Origin: Inia geoffrensis
Taxonomy: Eukaryota > Chordata > Mammalia > Artiodactyla > Iniidae
Direction of reading: 5' to 3'
Assembly (NCBI GenBank): GCA_036417435.1
Contig: CM070902.1
Location: 131,553,886 to 131,617,885 of the forward strand
Length of the DNA: 64,000 nt
Shown here: positions 12,859 through 25,215 of the stretch, in pieces
How positions within the stretch are numbered: position 1 is the stretch's first letter
Layout of the letters: the number at the start of each line of letters is the position of its first letter
Notes under the pieces: model-generated
Told to the model about the DNA's origin: nothing
Seen by the model: the letters and a program-made list of their open reading frames with translations, nothing else
Database searches by the model: none
Program-made: the position numbers and the translations under genes

Positions 12859-13070
12859 GGCTTCCCTGGTGGCGCAGTGGTTGAGAGTCCGCCTGCCGAT
12901 GCAGGGGACATGGGTTTGTGTCCCGGTCCGGGAAGGTCCCACATGCCGCAGAGCGGCTGGGCCCGTGAGCCATGGCCGCTGAGCCTGCGCGTCCGGAGCC
13001 TGTGCTCCGCAAAGGGAGAGGCCACAACAGTGAGAGGCCCGTGTACCGCAAAAAAAAAGAAAAAAAGAAA
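12859..13070 (+). mobile_element. CHR-1 SINE (tRNA-derived) inside CDS1 3' UTR
   Basis: A tRNA-like head with A-box (gtggcgcagtggttgagagt) and B-box-like segment, body and A-rich tail. Perfect 15-bp target duplications aagaatatactttag flank it (12,844-12,858 and 13,071-13,085). It lies in sense orientation to CDS1 and so is probably part of its mature 3' UTR. Confidence 0.93.
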
Positions 13071-13704
13071 AAGAATATACTTTAGCAAAGATTGCCATAA
13101 AACCCTGACTTTGATCATTTTTATATTTGCACTCTGAAGAGGGTTTAAATTCCAGTGTAGCAATGTGATGGCAGAAAAATGAAAGACTAGGAACTTCCTT
13201 TACAGTAATGGCTAATTGTTCCAAATTTGCTATTTGGAGAGGTACTCTAATGGAACTAAAACTGCTTAGTACAAATGTTTCCTCAGTGCTTTTCCCCTTG
13301 TGGTGGTGGGTATACATTTTACTGCCTGAGAATAAAAAGACCACACCCACACGCACGCACACACCACCGTTTTATTCTCTTTTATAGTATCTCTTCATTT
13401 GTAATTTGGTTTGAACAAAGATAGTATCACCTTGTTCAGGGGAAAAGAAAAAGTGGAAACAGTGTATACTGTATATGGGTGGGAGATAGCTTTTGATATG
13501 TGTCAATCAGTTCTCTGAACCTTTTACTGAAACTGAGATAGGAAAATAAAACTGAAACAAATCACATTTTGACTCTGTTGTGCCATTTTCTCTTTGGAGA
13601 GGAAACATTCATTCAACTAGTGTTTACAAAATGACAAATACAGAAATACTATATGCTGTGTATATTTCATCACTGATACCTACAGTGACATCTTCAGGGC
13701 TGGG

Positions 13705-13710
13705 AATAAA
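13705..13710 (+). promoter_or_regulatory. CDS1: Candidate distal poly(A) signal of CDS1
   Basis: AATAAA followed about 20-35 nt later by a GT-rich run (catgtgtgtttgtctagagg), the usual arrangement for cleavage. Alternative hexamers lie at 13,331 and 13,545. Confidence 0.55.
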
Positions 13711-13730
13711 AAGTTCTGGTGATCACTGAA

Positions 13731-15047
13731 CATGTGTGTTTGTCTAGAGGTGATGTCCTCTTAATTGAAAGAGCACCGAATTTCTGTGGTACTTTTTAGC
13801 TTATAATTATGTATTTATTTTGGTGAATCTTTGATCCAGTCACCACTAGAGCTTTAAGCTACTTGGACAGTGAGAGGCGTCTGTTTTGATGACCACTGTG
13901 TTCTGGCTTAATGCCGGCAACTCCCTAGGCCCTCAAGCTTCTGAACAAATGAAAGGTTTGGGGTCTGAAGACCCAACTGTGCACATTCCCATTTGTGTCT
14001 CTTGGACAGCCCCTCCACACTCATCCCAGTTTTCAATTTTGTGTGGTTCTAAGATGGGCTTCATTATTCTTAGTTCCTAGGGTTGTTTTAAGGGTTAAGT
14101 GAAAACTCATATGAATGTGCCTTTGTGTTCAACATAGAGGAGTTGATCCTGAGTTCCTTCTTCCTATCTGCTCCTCTCCTGTTGTCCGTCTCCACTGGGA
14201 AGAGACAGTTTGATAGGACCGAACAGAAAGGTAACCACGTCTCTGGTCACATCTGATTTAGGTAGTGTTAATGTAAATGTTCCTTGAATGGACACCATCA
14301 TTGTGACCTCCAGGGAGGAGCTGTCTGTCCTGCAGAAAGTCCACAGCCGGATCTTGCCACTGGCTCCTGAAACTTAAGGGTTTAAAATTCATTCCTTGGG
14401 CGGGGGGGCTCTATTTGGGAATCTGCGTGTAGTGGCTGCAAATAAAAGCAGATCTAGACAATTTAACCAAAGTCAAAAGCCTGTCCTACCTTAATTCCAT
14501 TGTCTTCCTTTTCCTGCACAGAAGGGGAGAACGTTTTAGAATCATCAGATAACAAGGAGAGTCATTTAGTAAGGGCTGATAAATGGAATGTTATCTATTG
14601 ATGGCAAATTTAGTTTCCAAAATGAGCTGAGAGAATACAGTCTGGTCCTCTAATGTGTACAACGGACATGGGTGGTAAAGCAGCCTTGTTGCCCAGAGAG
14701 AGAAAATCATTGAGGGACAGCCCGCCCAAAGGTGTCCTCTTGGGGAGAGAATGAAATGTCAAACTGCTCTGTCAAACTTATAGGACGACAGGTTATGGAT
14801 TTGGGGTTTAAGCTCTTATACCCTCCTTTTCCACTGTGTGTCCAGCTTGAGTTTAATGGATCCAGGTGGTTTTCAAGAAGGTTCATTGTCAAATTTCAGA
14901 CAGGACCTAGAAAAGTGATGTTTGGAGAACATTCTTGAGTAATAAGTATATTTTTGATCAGTTTTAATAAATCTCAAAACTTTGTGAAGGAACCAGAAGC
15001 TTCAGCTAGTACAGGTAAGATAGACACATTTGAATCATTAGCAATTC
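13731..15047. other. Intergenic, no gene recognised
   Basis: Sequence between the likely CDS1 3' end and an old L1. I see no exon-like frame with splice sites. Short frames at 13,886-14,080 and 14,707-14,938 have no recognisable homology. Fragments of old SINE/LINE may be present around 14,050-14,130 but cannot be assigned. Confidence 0.5.
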
Positions 15048-15865
15048 TGTTTTTTTTCAATAGCTTTATTGAGATACAGTTTATGTACCATAACACTGTA
15101 CAACTATTACCACCTCTGATTTGAGAATATTTCCATCACTCCAAAAAATTCCCTGATGCCCATTTGCAGTTAATCGTCACTCCAACCCCCAGCTTTAGGC
15201 AACCACTGATTTGCTTTCTGTCTCTATAAATATGCCTTTTCTGGACATTGCGTGTAAATAGAATCATACACTATGTAGTGTTCTGTGTCTGGCATAATAT
15301 TTTTGCATGTATCAGTACTTTGTTCTTTTTTATTAATACCGTATTTTGATGACCCATTTACCTGTTGATTATTTGGGTTATTTCCAATTTTTGGTTCTTA
15401 TGAGAAATGCTGCCGTAAATACTTGTGGACATGTTGTGTGGGCATGTCTGCATTTCTGTCAGATTTCTAGGGTGGAATTCCTGGGTCGTATAGTAAGTTT
15501 ATGTTTAACTTTTAAAGAAATGGCCAAACTGTCCAAGTGGCTATACAATCTTACATTCCTACTGCAGTGTACAAGGTTCCAGTTTCCTTACATCCTCACC
15601 AAAACTCAGCTTTGTCTTTTTAAAGATAGCCTTTCTAGCTGGTGTCCAAGGTGGTTTTTGTTTGCATTTCCCCAATGGCTATTGGTGTTGAGCATCTTTT
15701 CATGTGCCACTTGTATACCTTCTTTGATAAAATGTTCATATCTTTGCACATTTTTACATTTGATGTTTTTTCTTAAGTTGTAAGACATTGTTATATATCC
15801 TGGATATAAATCCCTTATCAGATATATGACAACAAATATTTTCTCCAAGGCTGTGGCTTTTTTCT
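15048..15865 (-). mobile_element. Old L1 (L1M-type) 3' end
   Basis: T-rich start then diverged L1 3' UTR and ORF2 C-terminal sequence on the minus strand (residual ORF2 frame 15,606-15,848). It lies next to the T-rich 3' end of another L1 at about 15,866. Confidence 0.8.
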
Positions 15866-16521
15866 TTTTTCCTTCATTCTTAAGACAATTTAGAGCAGTT
15901 TAAGGTTCATGGGGAAACTGGGGGGAAGGCACAGAGATTGCCCATATACCCTCTGCTCTGCCCCACCCTCCAGCCCTGCCTACCACATGCAGAGCCTCTC
16001 CCACTGTCAATATCCCCAACCAGAATGGTACGTTTGTTACAACTGATAAACCTACAGTGACACATCAAAGTCACCCAAAGTGCATAGTTCACGTTGTGGC
16101 TCATTCTTGGTAGTGTACATTCTTTGGATTTAGAGAAATGTATGACATGTACCCATCACTATGGTTCCATACAGAGGATTTTCACTGCCCTAAAAATCCT
16201 CTGTGCTTCCCCTATTCATTCCTCCTACACACCTCCAACCCCTGATCTCCATTGTTCTGCCTTTTCCAGAATGTCATACAGTTAGAATCATATAGTATGC
16301 AGCCTTTTCAGATTGGCTTCTTTCACTTAGTAATATGCATTTAAGATTCTTCCATGTCTTTTCATGGCTTTAACTCATTTCTTTTTAGTGCTAAATGATA
16401 TTCCATTGTCTGGATGTACCATAGTTATTTACCCATTCACCTACTGAAGGAATCTTGCTTGCTTCCAAGTTTTGGCAAAAATGAATAAAGCTGCTGTCAA
16501 CATCAGTGTGCAGGTTTTTTG

Positions 16522-16726
16522 TTGTTTTTTTTTTTGCAGTACATGGGTCTCTCACTGTTGTGGCGTCTCCCGTTGCGCAGCACAGGCTCCGAACGCACAG
16601 ACTCAGCTGCCATGCCTCACGGGCCCAGCTGCTCCACGGCATGCGGGATCTTCCCAGACCAGGGCACGAACCCGTGTCCCCTGCATCGGCAGGCAGACTC
16701 TCAACCACTGCGCCACCAGGGAAGAC
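16522..16726 (-). mobile_element. CHR-1 SINE
   Basis: Minus-strand CHR-1 with its T-rich (poly(A)) end at 16,522. Perfect 18-bp target duplications cagtgtgcaggttttttg occupy 16,504-16,521 and 16,727-16,744. Confidence 0.93.
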
Positions 16727-17943
16727 CAGTGTGCAGGTTTTTTGACAGACATAATTTTTCAACTCCTTTGGGTAAATACCAAGAATTGTGTTTGCTTGAT
16801 CACATGGTAAGAATATGTTCAGTTTTGTCAGAAACCACCAAACTGTCTTCCAAAGTGGCTGTACCATTTTGCATTCTCACCATCCATGAATGAGGGTTCC
16901 TATTGTTCCACACCCTTGTGGAACAGCATTTGGTTCTGTCAGTGTTCTGGATTTTGGTCATTTTATAGATAATGTAATGTTTTAACTTGCATTTCCCTGA
17001 TGACATATGGTGTGGAGCATCTTTTCATATGCTTATTTGCTATCCGTATATCTTCTTTGGTGAGGTGTCTGTTAATGTCTTCGGCCCATTTTAAAATCAG
17101 GTTATTTTCTTACTGTTGAGTTTTAAGTTTTAAGTGTTCATGGTATATTTTAGATAACAGTCCTTCATCACATTTGTCTTTTGCAAATATTTTCTACTAA
17201 TCTGTGGCTTGTCTTCTCCTTCTCTTGACAGTATCTTTTGCAGGACAAAACTTTTTAATTTTAATGAAGTCTGCTTTACCAATTCTTTCTTTCATGGATT
17301 GTGCCTTTGATGTTGTAACCATGATGTAACAACAACTTTAATGTTGTAAATCATTGCCATACCCAAGGTTATCTAGGTTTTCTGTTAAATTCTAGTTTTA
17401 TAATTTTGCATTTTACATTTAGGTTTATGAACCATCTTGAGTTGATTTTTCTAAAAGGTGTAAGGTCTGTGACTAGATTCATTTTTTTGCATGTGGATGA
17501 CCAGTTGTTCCAGTACCACTTGTTAAAAGACTATCTTTGCTCCATTGTATAGGCTTTGTTCCTTTGTCGAAGATCAGTTGACTGTATTTATGTGCTTCCA
17601 TTTCTGGGCTCTGTATTCTGTTCCATCAATCTATTTCTCTGTTCTTTCACCAATACCACACTGTCTTGATGATTGTAGCTTTATGGTAAGTCTTGATGTC
17701 AAGTAGTGTTGGTCCTCTAAGTTAGTTTTCCTACAGTATTGTCCTGGTATTCTAGGTCTTTTGCCTCTCCATGTGAACTTTAGAATCAGTTCACTGATAG
17801 CCACAAAATAACTTGGGATTTTCATTGGGATTGCATTGAATCTACAGATCAAGTAGGGAAGAAGTGATATCTTGACAATATTGAGTTTTCCTATCCATGA
17901 ACATGGAATATCTCTCTCCATTTATTTATTCTTTGATTTCACA

Positions 17944-18590
17944 TACAGACACACCTCGTTTTATTGCACTTTGCAGATTTTGTGTTGTTTTTTTACAGAT
18001 TGAGGTTTAGTGACAGCCCTGCATTGAGCAAGGGTTGGAGCTACTGGAGCTATTTTTCCAACAGCATTTGTTCACTTGGAGTCTCTGTGTCACAAATTGG
18101 TAATTCTCATGATATTTTAAACTTTTTCATTACTATATTTGTTATAAATATAAAACTAATGGATGAGGAGTTGCTTCTTATGGATGAGCAAAAGAAAGTG
18201 GTTCCTTGAGATGATAGAATCTACTCTTGGTGAAGATGATGTGAAGATTGTTGAAATGACACAAAGGATTTAGAATGTTACATCAAGCGATTCATAAGGC
18301 AGCAGCAGGGTTTGAGAGGACTGACTCTAATTTTGAAAGAAACTCTACTAAGGGTAAAGTGCTATCAAACAGCATTGCATGCTACAGAGAAATCGTTTAT
18401 GAAAGGAAAAGTCTATCGATGGGGCAAAATTCATCATTATTTTAAGAAATTGCCTCAGCCACCCCAACTTCAGCAACCACCACTCTGATCAGTCAGCAGC
18501 ATCAACAGTGAGGCAAGATCCTCCAGCAGCAAAAAGATTGCAGCTCACTGAAGGCTCAGGTGATGGTTAGCATTTTTAGCAATAAACTAG
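17944..18590 (+). mobile_element. Tigger1 DNA transposon (mariner/pogo type), internally deleted
   Basis: It begins with the Tigger terminal repeat (cagacacacctcgttttatt) immediately after TA. About 180 bp of 5' sequence is joined directly to the transposase C-terminal region (around 18,155-18,570: GGATGAGGAGTTGCTTCTTATGGATGAG-like), so most of the transposase is missing. It ends near the element's AATAAA, and the 3' terminal repeat is absent, replaced by a SINE. Confidence 0.85.
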
Positions 18591-18698
18591 TTTTCTTTTG
18601 GCCGCACAGCATGCAGGATCTTAGTTCCCCAAACAGGGATCAAACCCACACCCCCTGTGGTGGAAGTGCAGTCTTAGCCACTGGACTGCCAGGGAAGT
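18591..18698 (-). mobile_element. Short tRNA(Glu)-type SINE (CHR-2/BOV-tA-like)
   Basis: On the minus strand it reads as the tRNA-like head 'ccctggcagtccagtggcta...' through an internal B-box-like region to a short A-rich tail. It is older and more diverged than the CHR-1 copies. It sits at the truncated 3' end of the Tigger1. Confidence 0.75.
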
Positions 18699-20565
18699 TT
18701 ATACCTAAGTATTTTATTTTGGGGGTTGCTAATGTAAATGGAATTGTGTTTTTAATTTCAAATTTCACTTGTTCATTGCTGGTATATAGGAAAGTGATTG
18801 ACTTTTTAATACTACCCTTATAATCTGCAAACTTCCTATAATTGCTTATTAGTTCTAGGAGTTTTTGGTCAATTTTTGGGGGGGTTTTCTACATACAATC
18901 CTGTCATCTGCCAACAAAAACAGTCATGTCTTTCTTCCCTGCTGTATACTTCTTTCTTTTTTTTGTCTTACTGCATTAGGTAGAACTTCCAGTATGATGT
19001 TGAGGAGCAGTGAAAGGAGACATCCTTGCTTTGTAGCTGATTTTAGTGATAAGGCTTTGAGTTTCTCACCATTGAGTACAATGTTAGCTGTAGGATTTTT
19101 AAAGACAGTCTTTATCAAGTTGAGGTGGTTCTCCTTCTATTCCTATTTTACTCAGTTTTTTTTTTTTTTTTATCATGAGTGAGTTGGATTTTGTCAAATG
19201 CTTTTTTATTTTTGCATATGATATGATCATGTGATTTTTCTTTTTCAGCTAAATGATGTGATGGATTACATTAATTGATTTTCAAATGGTGAACCAGCCT
19301 TGAACACTTGAAATAAATCTCACTTGGTTATGGTACATAATTCTTTTTATACATTGTTGGATTTGATTTGCTAATATTTTGTTGAGGATTTTGCACCTAT
19401 GTTCATGAGAGATTGGTCTGTAGTTTTCTTATAATGTCTTTGTCTGGTTTTGGTTACTAGGGTAATGCTAGCCTCATAGAATGAGTTAGGAAGTATTCCC
19501 TCTGCTTCTGTCCTCTGAATAAGATTGTAGAGAATTGGTATAATTTCTCCCTGTTTGGTAGAATTCAGCAGTGAACCCACCTGGGCCTGTTTTCTGTTTT
19601 AGAAGGTTATTATTTCTTTGATAGATATATGCCTATTCAGACAATTTCTTCTTGTGTGAGCTTTGGCAAATTGTGCCTTTCAAGGAATTGGTCCATTTCA
19701 TCTAGGTTATCAAATTTGTGGGCATAGTTGTTCACAGTGTTGCTTTATTATCCTTTTAATTTCACAGGATCTGCAGTGATGGCCTCTATTTCCTTTCTAA
19801 TATCAGTAATTGGTGTCTTCCCTCCTCCCTTTCTCCTTTTTTTCTTTTAAGTAGACTGGCTAGAGGCTTATTGATTTTTATTCATATTTTCAAAGAACCA
19901 GATTTTGGTTTCACTGATTTTTTGGTATTAATTTCCTATTTTCAATTTCACTAATTTCTGCTCTAATTCATATCATTTCTCTTCTTCTGCTTACTTTGGA
20001 TTTAATTTGCTCTTCTTTTCCTGGTTTCCTAAGGTGAAACCTTAGGTTATTGATTTTTGATCTTTTGTCTTTTCTAATATATGCATTCAATGGTATAAAT
20101 CTCCCTCTAAGCACTACTTTCACTTACAAATTTTGGTAAGTTGCATTTTCATTTAGCTCAAAATATTTTAAAATTTCTTTTGAGATTTCTTCTTTGGCTG
20201 ATGTGTTATTTAGAAGTGTGGTGTTTAATCTCCATATATTTGGGGATTTCTAGTTTAATTCCTTTGTGGTCTGAGAGCAGACATTATATGATTTCATTCC
20301 TTTTAAATTAAGATGTATTTTATGGCCCAGAATGTGGTCTATTTTGGTGAATTGCATGGGAGCTTGAGAAGAATGTGTATTCTGCTGTTGTTGGGTGTAT
20401 ATGGGTGTCAATTTTATCCAGTTGATTGACGGTGCTGTTGCGTTCAACTATGTCTGTACTGAATTTCTGTCTGCTGCATATGTCCATTTCTGATAGTGAG
20501 GTGTTGAGGTCTCCAACTATGATAGTGTATCCATCTGTTTCTCCTTGAAGTTCTATCTCATCATT

Positions 20566-20755
20566 CCCCAGGTGCTAGTGCAGGCTGTTGCTGTCAGCTA
20601 CTTTCTTAACAGATACCTTCTTGAGAGTATATTCAAAAGTGGCCTGTCTCTAAATCAAAGAAACATTTTAAAGAGGGCTTGTAGGTGACCGAGAAAGGAG
20701 TGAGGGTTGGTTGGTGCTGTTCCCTGAGAATAAAAACCAGTTGGATGCATTGCTG
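20566..20755. other. Intergenic spacer between L1 fragments
   Basis: No gene or named repeat recognised. Confidence 0.4.
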
Positions 20756-21358
20756 GAGTGAATGTAAAACAGTTTGACAGTTCCTCAACATGCTGAAGAT
20801 TTACCATATGATCCAGCAATTCCAGTCTTCGGTATATACCCAAGAGAAATGAAAATGCCCATCCACACAAAAACCTGTACATGAATGTTTACAACAGCAT
20901 TACCTACAACAGTAAGAAAGTAGAAGCAAACTAAATGTCCATCAAGTGGGAAATGGATAAATAAAATGTGGTTATATCCACACAATGGACTAAAGTACTT
21001 GGCAATACAAAGGAAGGAAGTTCTGATACATGCTACAATATGAATGAATCTCCAAAATACTATGTTCACTGAAATGAGATAGTTCCTAAAGACCACATAT
21101 TACACAATTCCATTATACAAAATGTCCAGAATAGGCAAATCTATAGACAGAGGGTAGATTAGTGGCTGCCAGGGGGTGGGGAAAGAGAGAATGGGGAGTG
21201 ACGGCTAAAGGTGTGAGTTTTTCTTTTGGTGTGATGAAAGTGTGCTAAAATTAGACGATGGTGATAGTTGCACAACTGTAAAGATACTAAACCCATTAAG
21301 TTGCATACATTGATGAATTTTATAGTATGTTAATTATATCTCAATAAAGTTGTTTAAA
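20756..21358 (+). mobile_element. Old L1 (L1M-type) 3' end, plus orientation
   Basis: ORF2 C-terminal relic (DNA equivalent of 'YDPAIP' region near 20,810) followed by a typical L1M 3' UTR ending 'tatctcaataaagttg' near 21,350. It is oriented opposite to the preceding L1s. Confidence 0.8.
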
Positions 21359-21825
21359 AATCTGACTAGAGAATCTGTAATGGTAGGATCTACAGAGGAA
21401 GGTGTTTCGGGTCTGGGGAGGGGCGGGAAAGGAATGCCAGTTGACTCCGCCACTGGGGACCCCACAGCTTGTTCAGTCTCCCATCCTTGCTGATGGGCAG
21501 TGCTGAGGGGTGGGTGGCTCAATACTGCAGGGTGGTCAGGGAAGCCTTCCCTTAGAAGGTGACCATTGAGACATGACTGAAACGGGTGAGGGGTGGGGGG
21601 AGCAGAGCACAGCTGGGTTAGGAGCCACAAGGCAGAAGTTATGGTGGGGGGCGGGGTGGGTGCGGGCGCAGGCGTGGCAAGTATTCGAGCAGACTAGCAG
21701 AGTGAAAGAGGGGAGGAGGTGAGGAGACCTGCAGGGTTTTAAGCAGGGACTGACAGGATCAGGTATCTTAGTGGGCTTGCCTGGCTGCTGAGTTGAGAAT
21801 GGACCATAGCGGCAAAGGCAGAGGT
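21359..21825. other. Intergenic, G-rich, no gene recognised
   Basis: A G-rich stretch (21,410-21,740) without a recognisable exon, promoter motif or repeat family. Confidence 0.4.
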
Positions 21826-21912
21826 AGAAAAATATTCACTTTGCTGTACAGCAGAAACTAACACAACATTGTCAATCAACTATACTCCAATAAAGACTAA
21901 TAAAAAAAAGGC
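21826..21912 (+). mobile_element. Very short 3' tail of an artiodactyl-type L1
   Basis: Matches the distal L1 3' UTR motif 'cactttgctgtacagcagaa ... caactatactccaataaa' with an A-rich end. Only about 85 bp are present, a severely 5'-truncated insertion. Confidence 0.75.
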
Positions 21913-23284
21913 CACAGCCAGCCCCAAACTAAGGATGAATTCACTCACACTGCATGTCAGCAAATGCAAAGTCTGGGTTGGAGTATCCACATTTAAAAGG
22001 AGGAAGATGCAAATTAATGCTATGACACCAACACAAAACAAAGGCAGGCAGGTAAGAAGGCAGGAAAGTATTCACACATGACCAAGAACCCAGTCTGGGG
22101 GGAAAACAACCCTAAAAGAAGAGAATTTTCTGGAAAGCCTTTGTATTACGTAACTTACTGAAAACATATATGAATTCAATAAAGGATCAAAGACGAGATG
22201 ATAGAAAATACAATGATATGAAAATGAAGATCACAGAGCTAAGAAAACCAGTTGTGATGACAGTGTCCTTACTGAATTAGACACGGTGAGAAATGTAATC
22301 GACTTGCTGAAAATTCAGTTACAGGTACTATACCTACATGAAGGCAAGCCCCTGGTTTATAGGCTAGAAAGTTCTTGAAGAGGGTAGTTATGTCATTTTT
22401 ATATTATCCTCAGGGCTCAGTGTAATATGTATCATCAAGGACATGTAAATTGCTACCTTAAGAGAAGGGAAAATAAATCTATGTGGGTGGATCCAAACTT
22501 GAGCCACAGGCATACTCGATAACATTGCTGGAGTAGGTCTGTGTTCCTTCCTCTCGGCAGAATCAGCCCGCAGGGCCAGACTGTAATGATCCTTAAGTTT
22601 ACAGCCAGGCTCCTTAGGTTGACCTTTGCTCCCTGGTTTATTTCTGTCTAAATCAGTTTGCAAAGGAACGTTTGGCTTTTATGAACAGAAAGTGTTTTTA
22701 GGGTATAACTTTTGTTTGAAATGGACAGCAGTGCTTCAGAGCAAGATCAAGAAGGATTTGTTTTCCTTTAATGGTCCTCTGCTCTGGAATGCAGCTTGCA
22801 ACTTTTCTTTGTCTTTGTTGAGCAGGAAGTGTAATACTGCAGTTGAAGGCCAAGGTTGAAGTTCCAACCCTTTATCTTCATGATAAAGCAGGGCAGGATG
22901 GTAGGGAAATGATATCCTAAGTACATTTTCATTGTAGTCCCCACTCCTACAAAAAAAAAAAAAAAAGGAAAATGGGACCTGGAAGCTGTTTCTAAAGATC
23001 ATTGGCCTAAGAGTCGGAAGTTTAGGGGTAGAGCAGGGAGTTAAACTTAACAAGCAACAGGGCTTTGGGAATGTCAAACATCTCTCTGAGTCCCTTTCCT
23101 CTTGTGCTAAATGAGGGTTTGGGTGGCATGATTTCCCAGGGCTCTTTCCAGGCTAACATTCTGCCTGCTGTGTATCTGACTGAAGACAAACTCCCCATCA
23201 GTGGATTTAAATATTTAGGCTTTAGGAAATGTTTTAGTGCACAACTTCATGTTCATGTTTCTAAATTAATGCTACAATATATTG
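21913..23284. other. Intergenic, no gene recognised
   Basis: Mixed sequence with an A(17) run near 22,951. Frames of 70-113 codons (for example 22,736-23,077) show no known domain. I see no paired splice sites. Confidence 0.4.
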
Positions 23285-23500
23285 AGAACATCTGGTCAAG
23301 CACTACATGTCCTACATATATTACCTGATTTAATCTTTGTAACAGTTGTCTGGGGGCAGGTATCATAATACAAAATTTACTTATGAGGGAGCTCAGATGT
23401 GGAGAAGTGGCCTAATATCACACAGTAAGTGGTAGAGCGAAAACTTAAATCCCAGACTGACTCTTGGTCATCCATCTCCTGATCAGTGCACCATATTAGG
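23285..23500 (+). mobile_element. MIR SINE
   Basis: Follows the MIR pattern: 'acctgatttaatctttgtaa', a region equivalent to 'ttacagatgaggaaactgag', then 'atatcacacagtaagtggta'. It is ancient and about 30% diverged from what I recall of the family. Confidence 0.8.
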
Positions 23501-23865
23501 TAGAACAGTATCCAATATCAAAGGATTACAGTTTTTTTTTTTTTTACATTATCAAAAATTTGGAGTCTTGACTAGAAGAATATTACTATAAAAAGACCTT
23601 CTTAGAAACTCCAGCACTTCAGAGATGCACTCTTGGTCCCTGTGTGCTTTGGGCTGGGGAGGCAGTATTCCAGCAGATGGCCATGGCCCCAGTGGCGAGC
23701 CCAGCGAGGCAGGGCCTGGTCTTGCACTTGGCAGGTTTCAACAGGAGCCCCGCTGAAAGCCCTGGGTCTATGATTAGGAACGCTGTTCCCAGATGAGATT
23801 CAGACCTGCTGCTTTACAATTTAGGGATCATCTCACGTATCTTCTCCTTGGACCACTGCTTCTCA
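23501..23865. other. Intergenic, no gene recognised
   Basis: Contains a T-run at 23,531-23,546 and a G/C-rich part at 23,640-23,760. Nothing assignable. Confidence 0.35.
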
Positions 23866-25215
23866 AAGTCTGGGAGTCCCAGACCCCTGGGAGTCCTGAA
23901 GACCCTTTCATGGGGTCTACAAGATGAAGATTATTTTCATACTACTACTGAAATGTTGTTTGCCTTTTTCACTGCATTGATATTTGTATAGAACTCAGGT
24001 GCAACAGCAACAGTGAGTAAAACTGCTGGAATCCAAGCATGAAATCAGGCAGTGGCACCAAACTACTACTAGTCATTATCAAGCACTACCAGTAGAAAGA
24101 AGGCTCTGTTTCACTTAAGCATGTCCTTGGAGAAGCAGTAAAATTACTACTTTTATTAAACCTTGAACCTTAAGTTATGTGACACAAAATGAGAGGTACC
24201 CACAAGGCATCTGCATTCTTAAGTACAATGTTTGTCTCGAAGTACTTGTGCAATTGAGTTGTGACTGGCCTGCTGCTTTCCTCACAGCACATCTTTTCGC
24301 CCTGAAAGAAGAGCTGACAAACCACGGCTCTTTGACAGAAATATTCTTGAAATTAACAGAGTGAGCCTATTGCTTCAAAGAAAACAGCAAAGAGTGACTG
24401 GTGCCGATGAAAAAATGTTAGGTTTTAAGCAAAAATTCTAATTTTGAAAAACTTGTGATATCCGCAACTGTTTGACTTAGAATTTTCTGAGACTGCTGGA
24501 GATATTTTGATATTATGTATGATGTGATTTTTTTGATGTATTACAGAATAAAACGTCTTGGAAGATCGACACATACTGTAGTAGTAGTAATGATGTAGTG
24601 CTAAATGGCCAATGGCTGCTATAAAATTACATATTGGTAAAAGATAGATTCAACGTACAAGACAGACTAATGGGGTTTAAAGTAGTAGAGTATAAAAAGT
24701 TCACTGATGTAGTTTCAAATGCCACATAGTAATCAATCTTTAAGAAACTGAAAGCTATTTAGAAACAATGACCTGCATAAGGTATTAAAATATCCTTCTC
24801 CCCATCCCCTTTTAACCACATACCTGTGTGAGACTGGATTTTCCTCATATGCTTCAACCAAAACGAAGAATCACAAGAGACTGAAGGTAGGAGCAGATAT
24901 GAGAATCCACCTGTGTTCAATTAAGCCAGACATAAAAGATTTGCAAAATCGTAAAACCATTCCACTCTCTTCACTAATATTTTTTGTTTATTTGGAAAAG
25001 TTTTTTTTTCATATAAACATGTAATTGATGTTATTACTTAATAGTTTCATCATTGCTACTTCTAAATAAATTAATATATTTTTAAAATCTCAGTTTTGAT
25101 CTCTAATACAATGACTACTTATAGATGCAGCCCCTATAAACAAAAATGGTTGGAGGCCTCAAGTTTTTAAGGATCACAAGGTCTTAAGACCAGAAAGTTG
25201 AAAAAGCATTACTTT
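23866..25215 (+). mobile_element. hAT-superfamily DNA transposon relic (Charlie-like)
   Basis: The left end reads cactgcttctcaaagt. The right end, on the complement, reads taatgctttttcaact, a degenerate terminal inverted repeat. Near 24,820-24,930 the plus strand still translates to the hAT C-terminal dimerisation motif (YLCETGFSSYASTKTK, then ADMRIHL). Upstream transposase frames are broken throughout. Target duplications are not clear. The subfamily is not certain. Confidence 0.72.

Larger units (their letters stand above)
10642..13730 (+). other. CDS1: CDS1 3' UTR (probable extent)
   Basis: Non-coding A/T-rich sequence downstream of the CDS1 stop. AATAAA hexamers occur at 13,331-13,336, 13,545-13,550 and 13,705-13,710, and further AATAAA-like hexamers lie closer in, for example near 11,909. 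The last has a GT-rich element after it (about 13,732-13,745), so I place the main end near 13,730. A CHR-1 SINE interrupts it at 12,859-13,070. The exact end and any alternative poly(A) use are inferred. Confidence 0.6.
15866..20565 (-). mobile_element. Old L1 (L1M-type), 3' end through ORF2, broken by later insertions
   Basis: Minus-strand L1 3' UTR (15,880-16,330) followed by ORF2 read backwards from C terminus to the endonuclease region near 20,565. Recognisable ORF2 pieces are at 17,631-17,921 (C-terminal) and 18,924-19,118 (RT). Inserted into it are a CHR-1 SINE (16,522-16,726), a Tigger1 (17,944-18,590) and a short tRNA SINE (18,591-18,698). Removing these restores L1 continuity between 17,943 and 18,699. 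Many stops and frameshifts are present; it is not active. Confidence 0.82.

Noticed and set aside
12859..12935. tRNA gene candidate
   Set aside because: A and B boxes belong to the tRNA-derived SINE head. No cloverleaf with intact acceptor stem.
12781..13362. 193-codon minus-strand frame, and similar frames at 16,391-16,867, 43,605-44,051, 48,727-49,008 and 62,033-62,310
   Set aside because: They are mostly translated CHR-1 SINE; the same peptide recurs at every copy, so it reflects the repeat and not a gene family.
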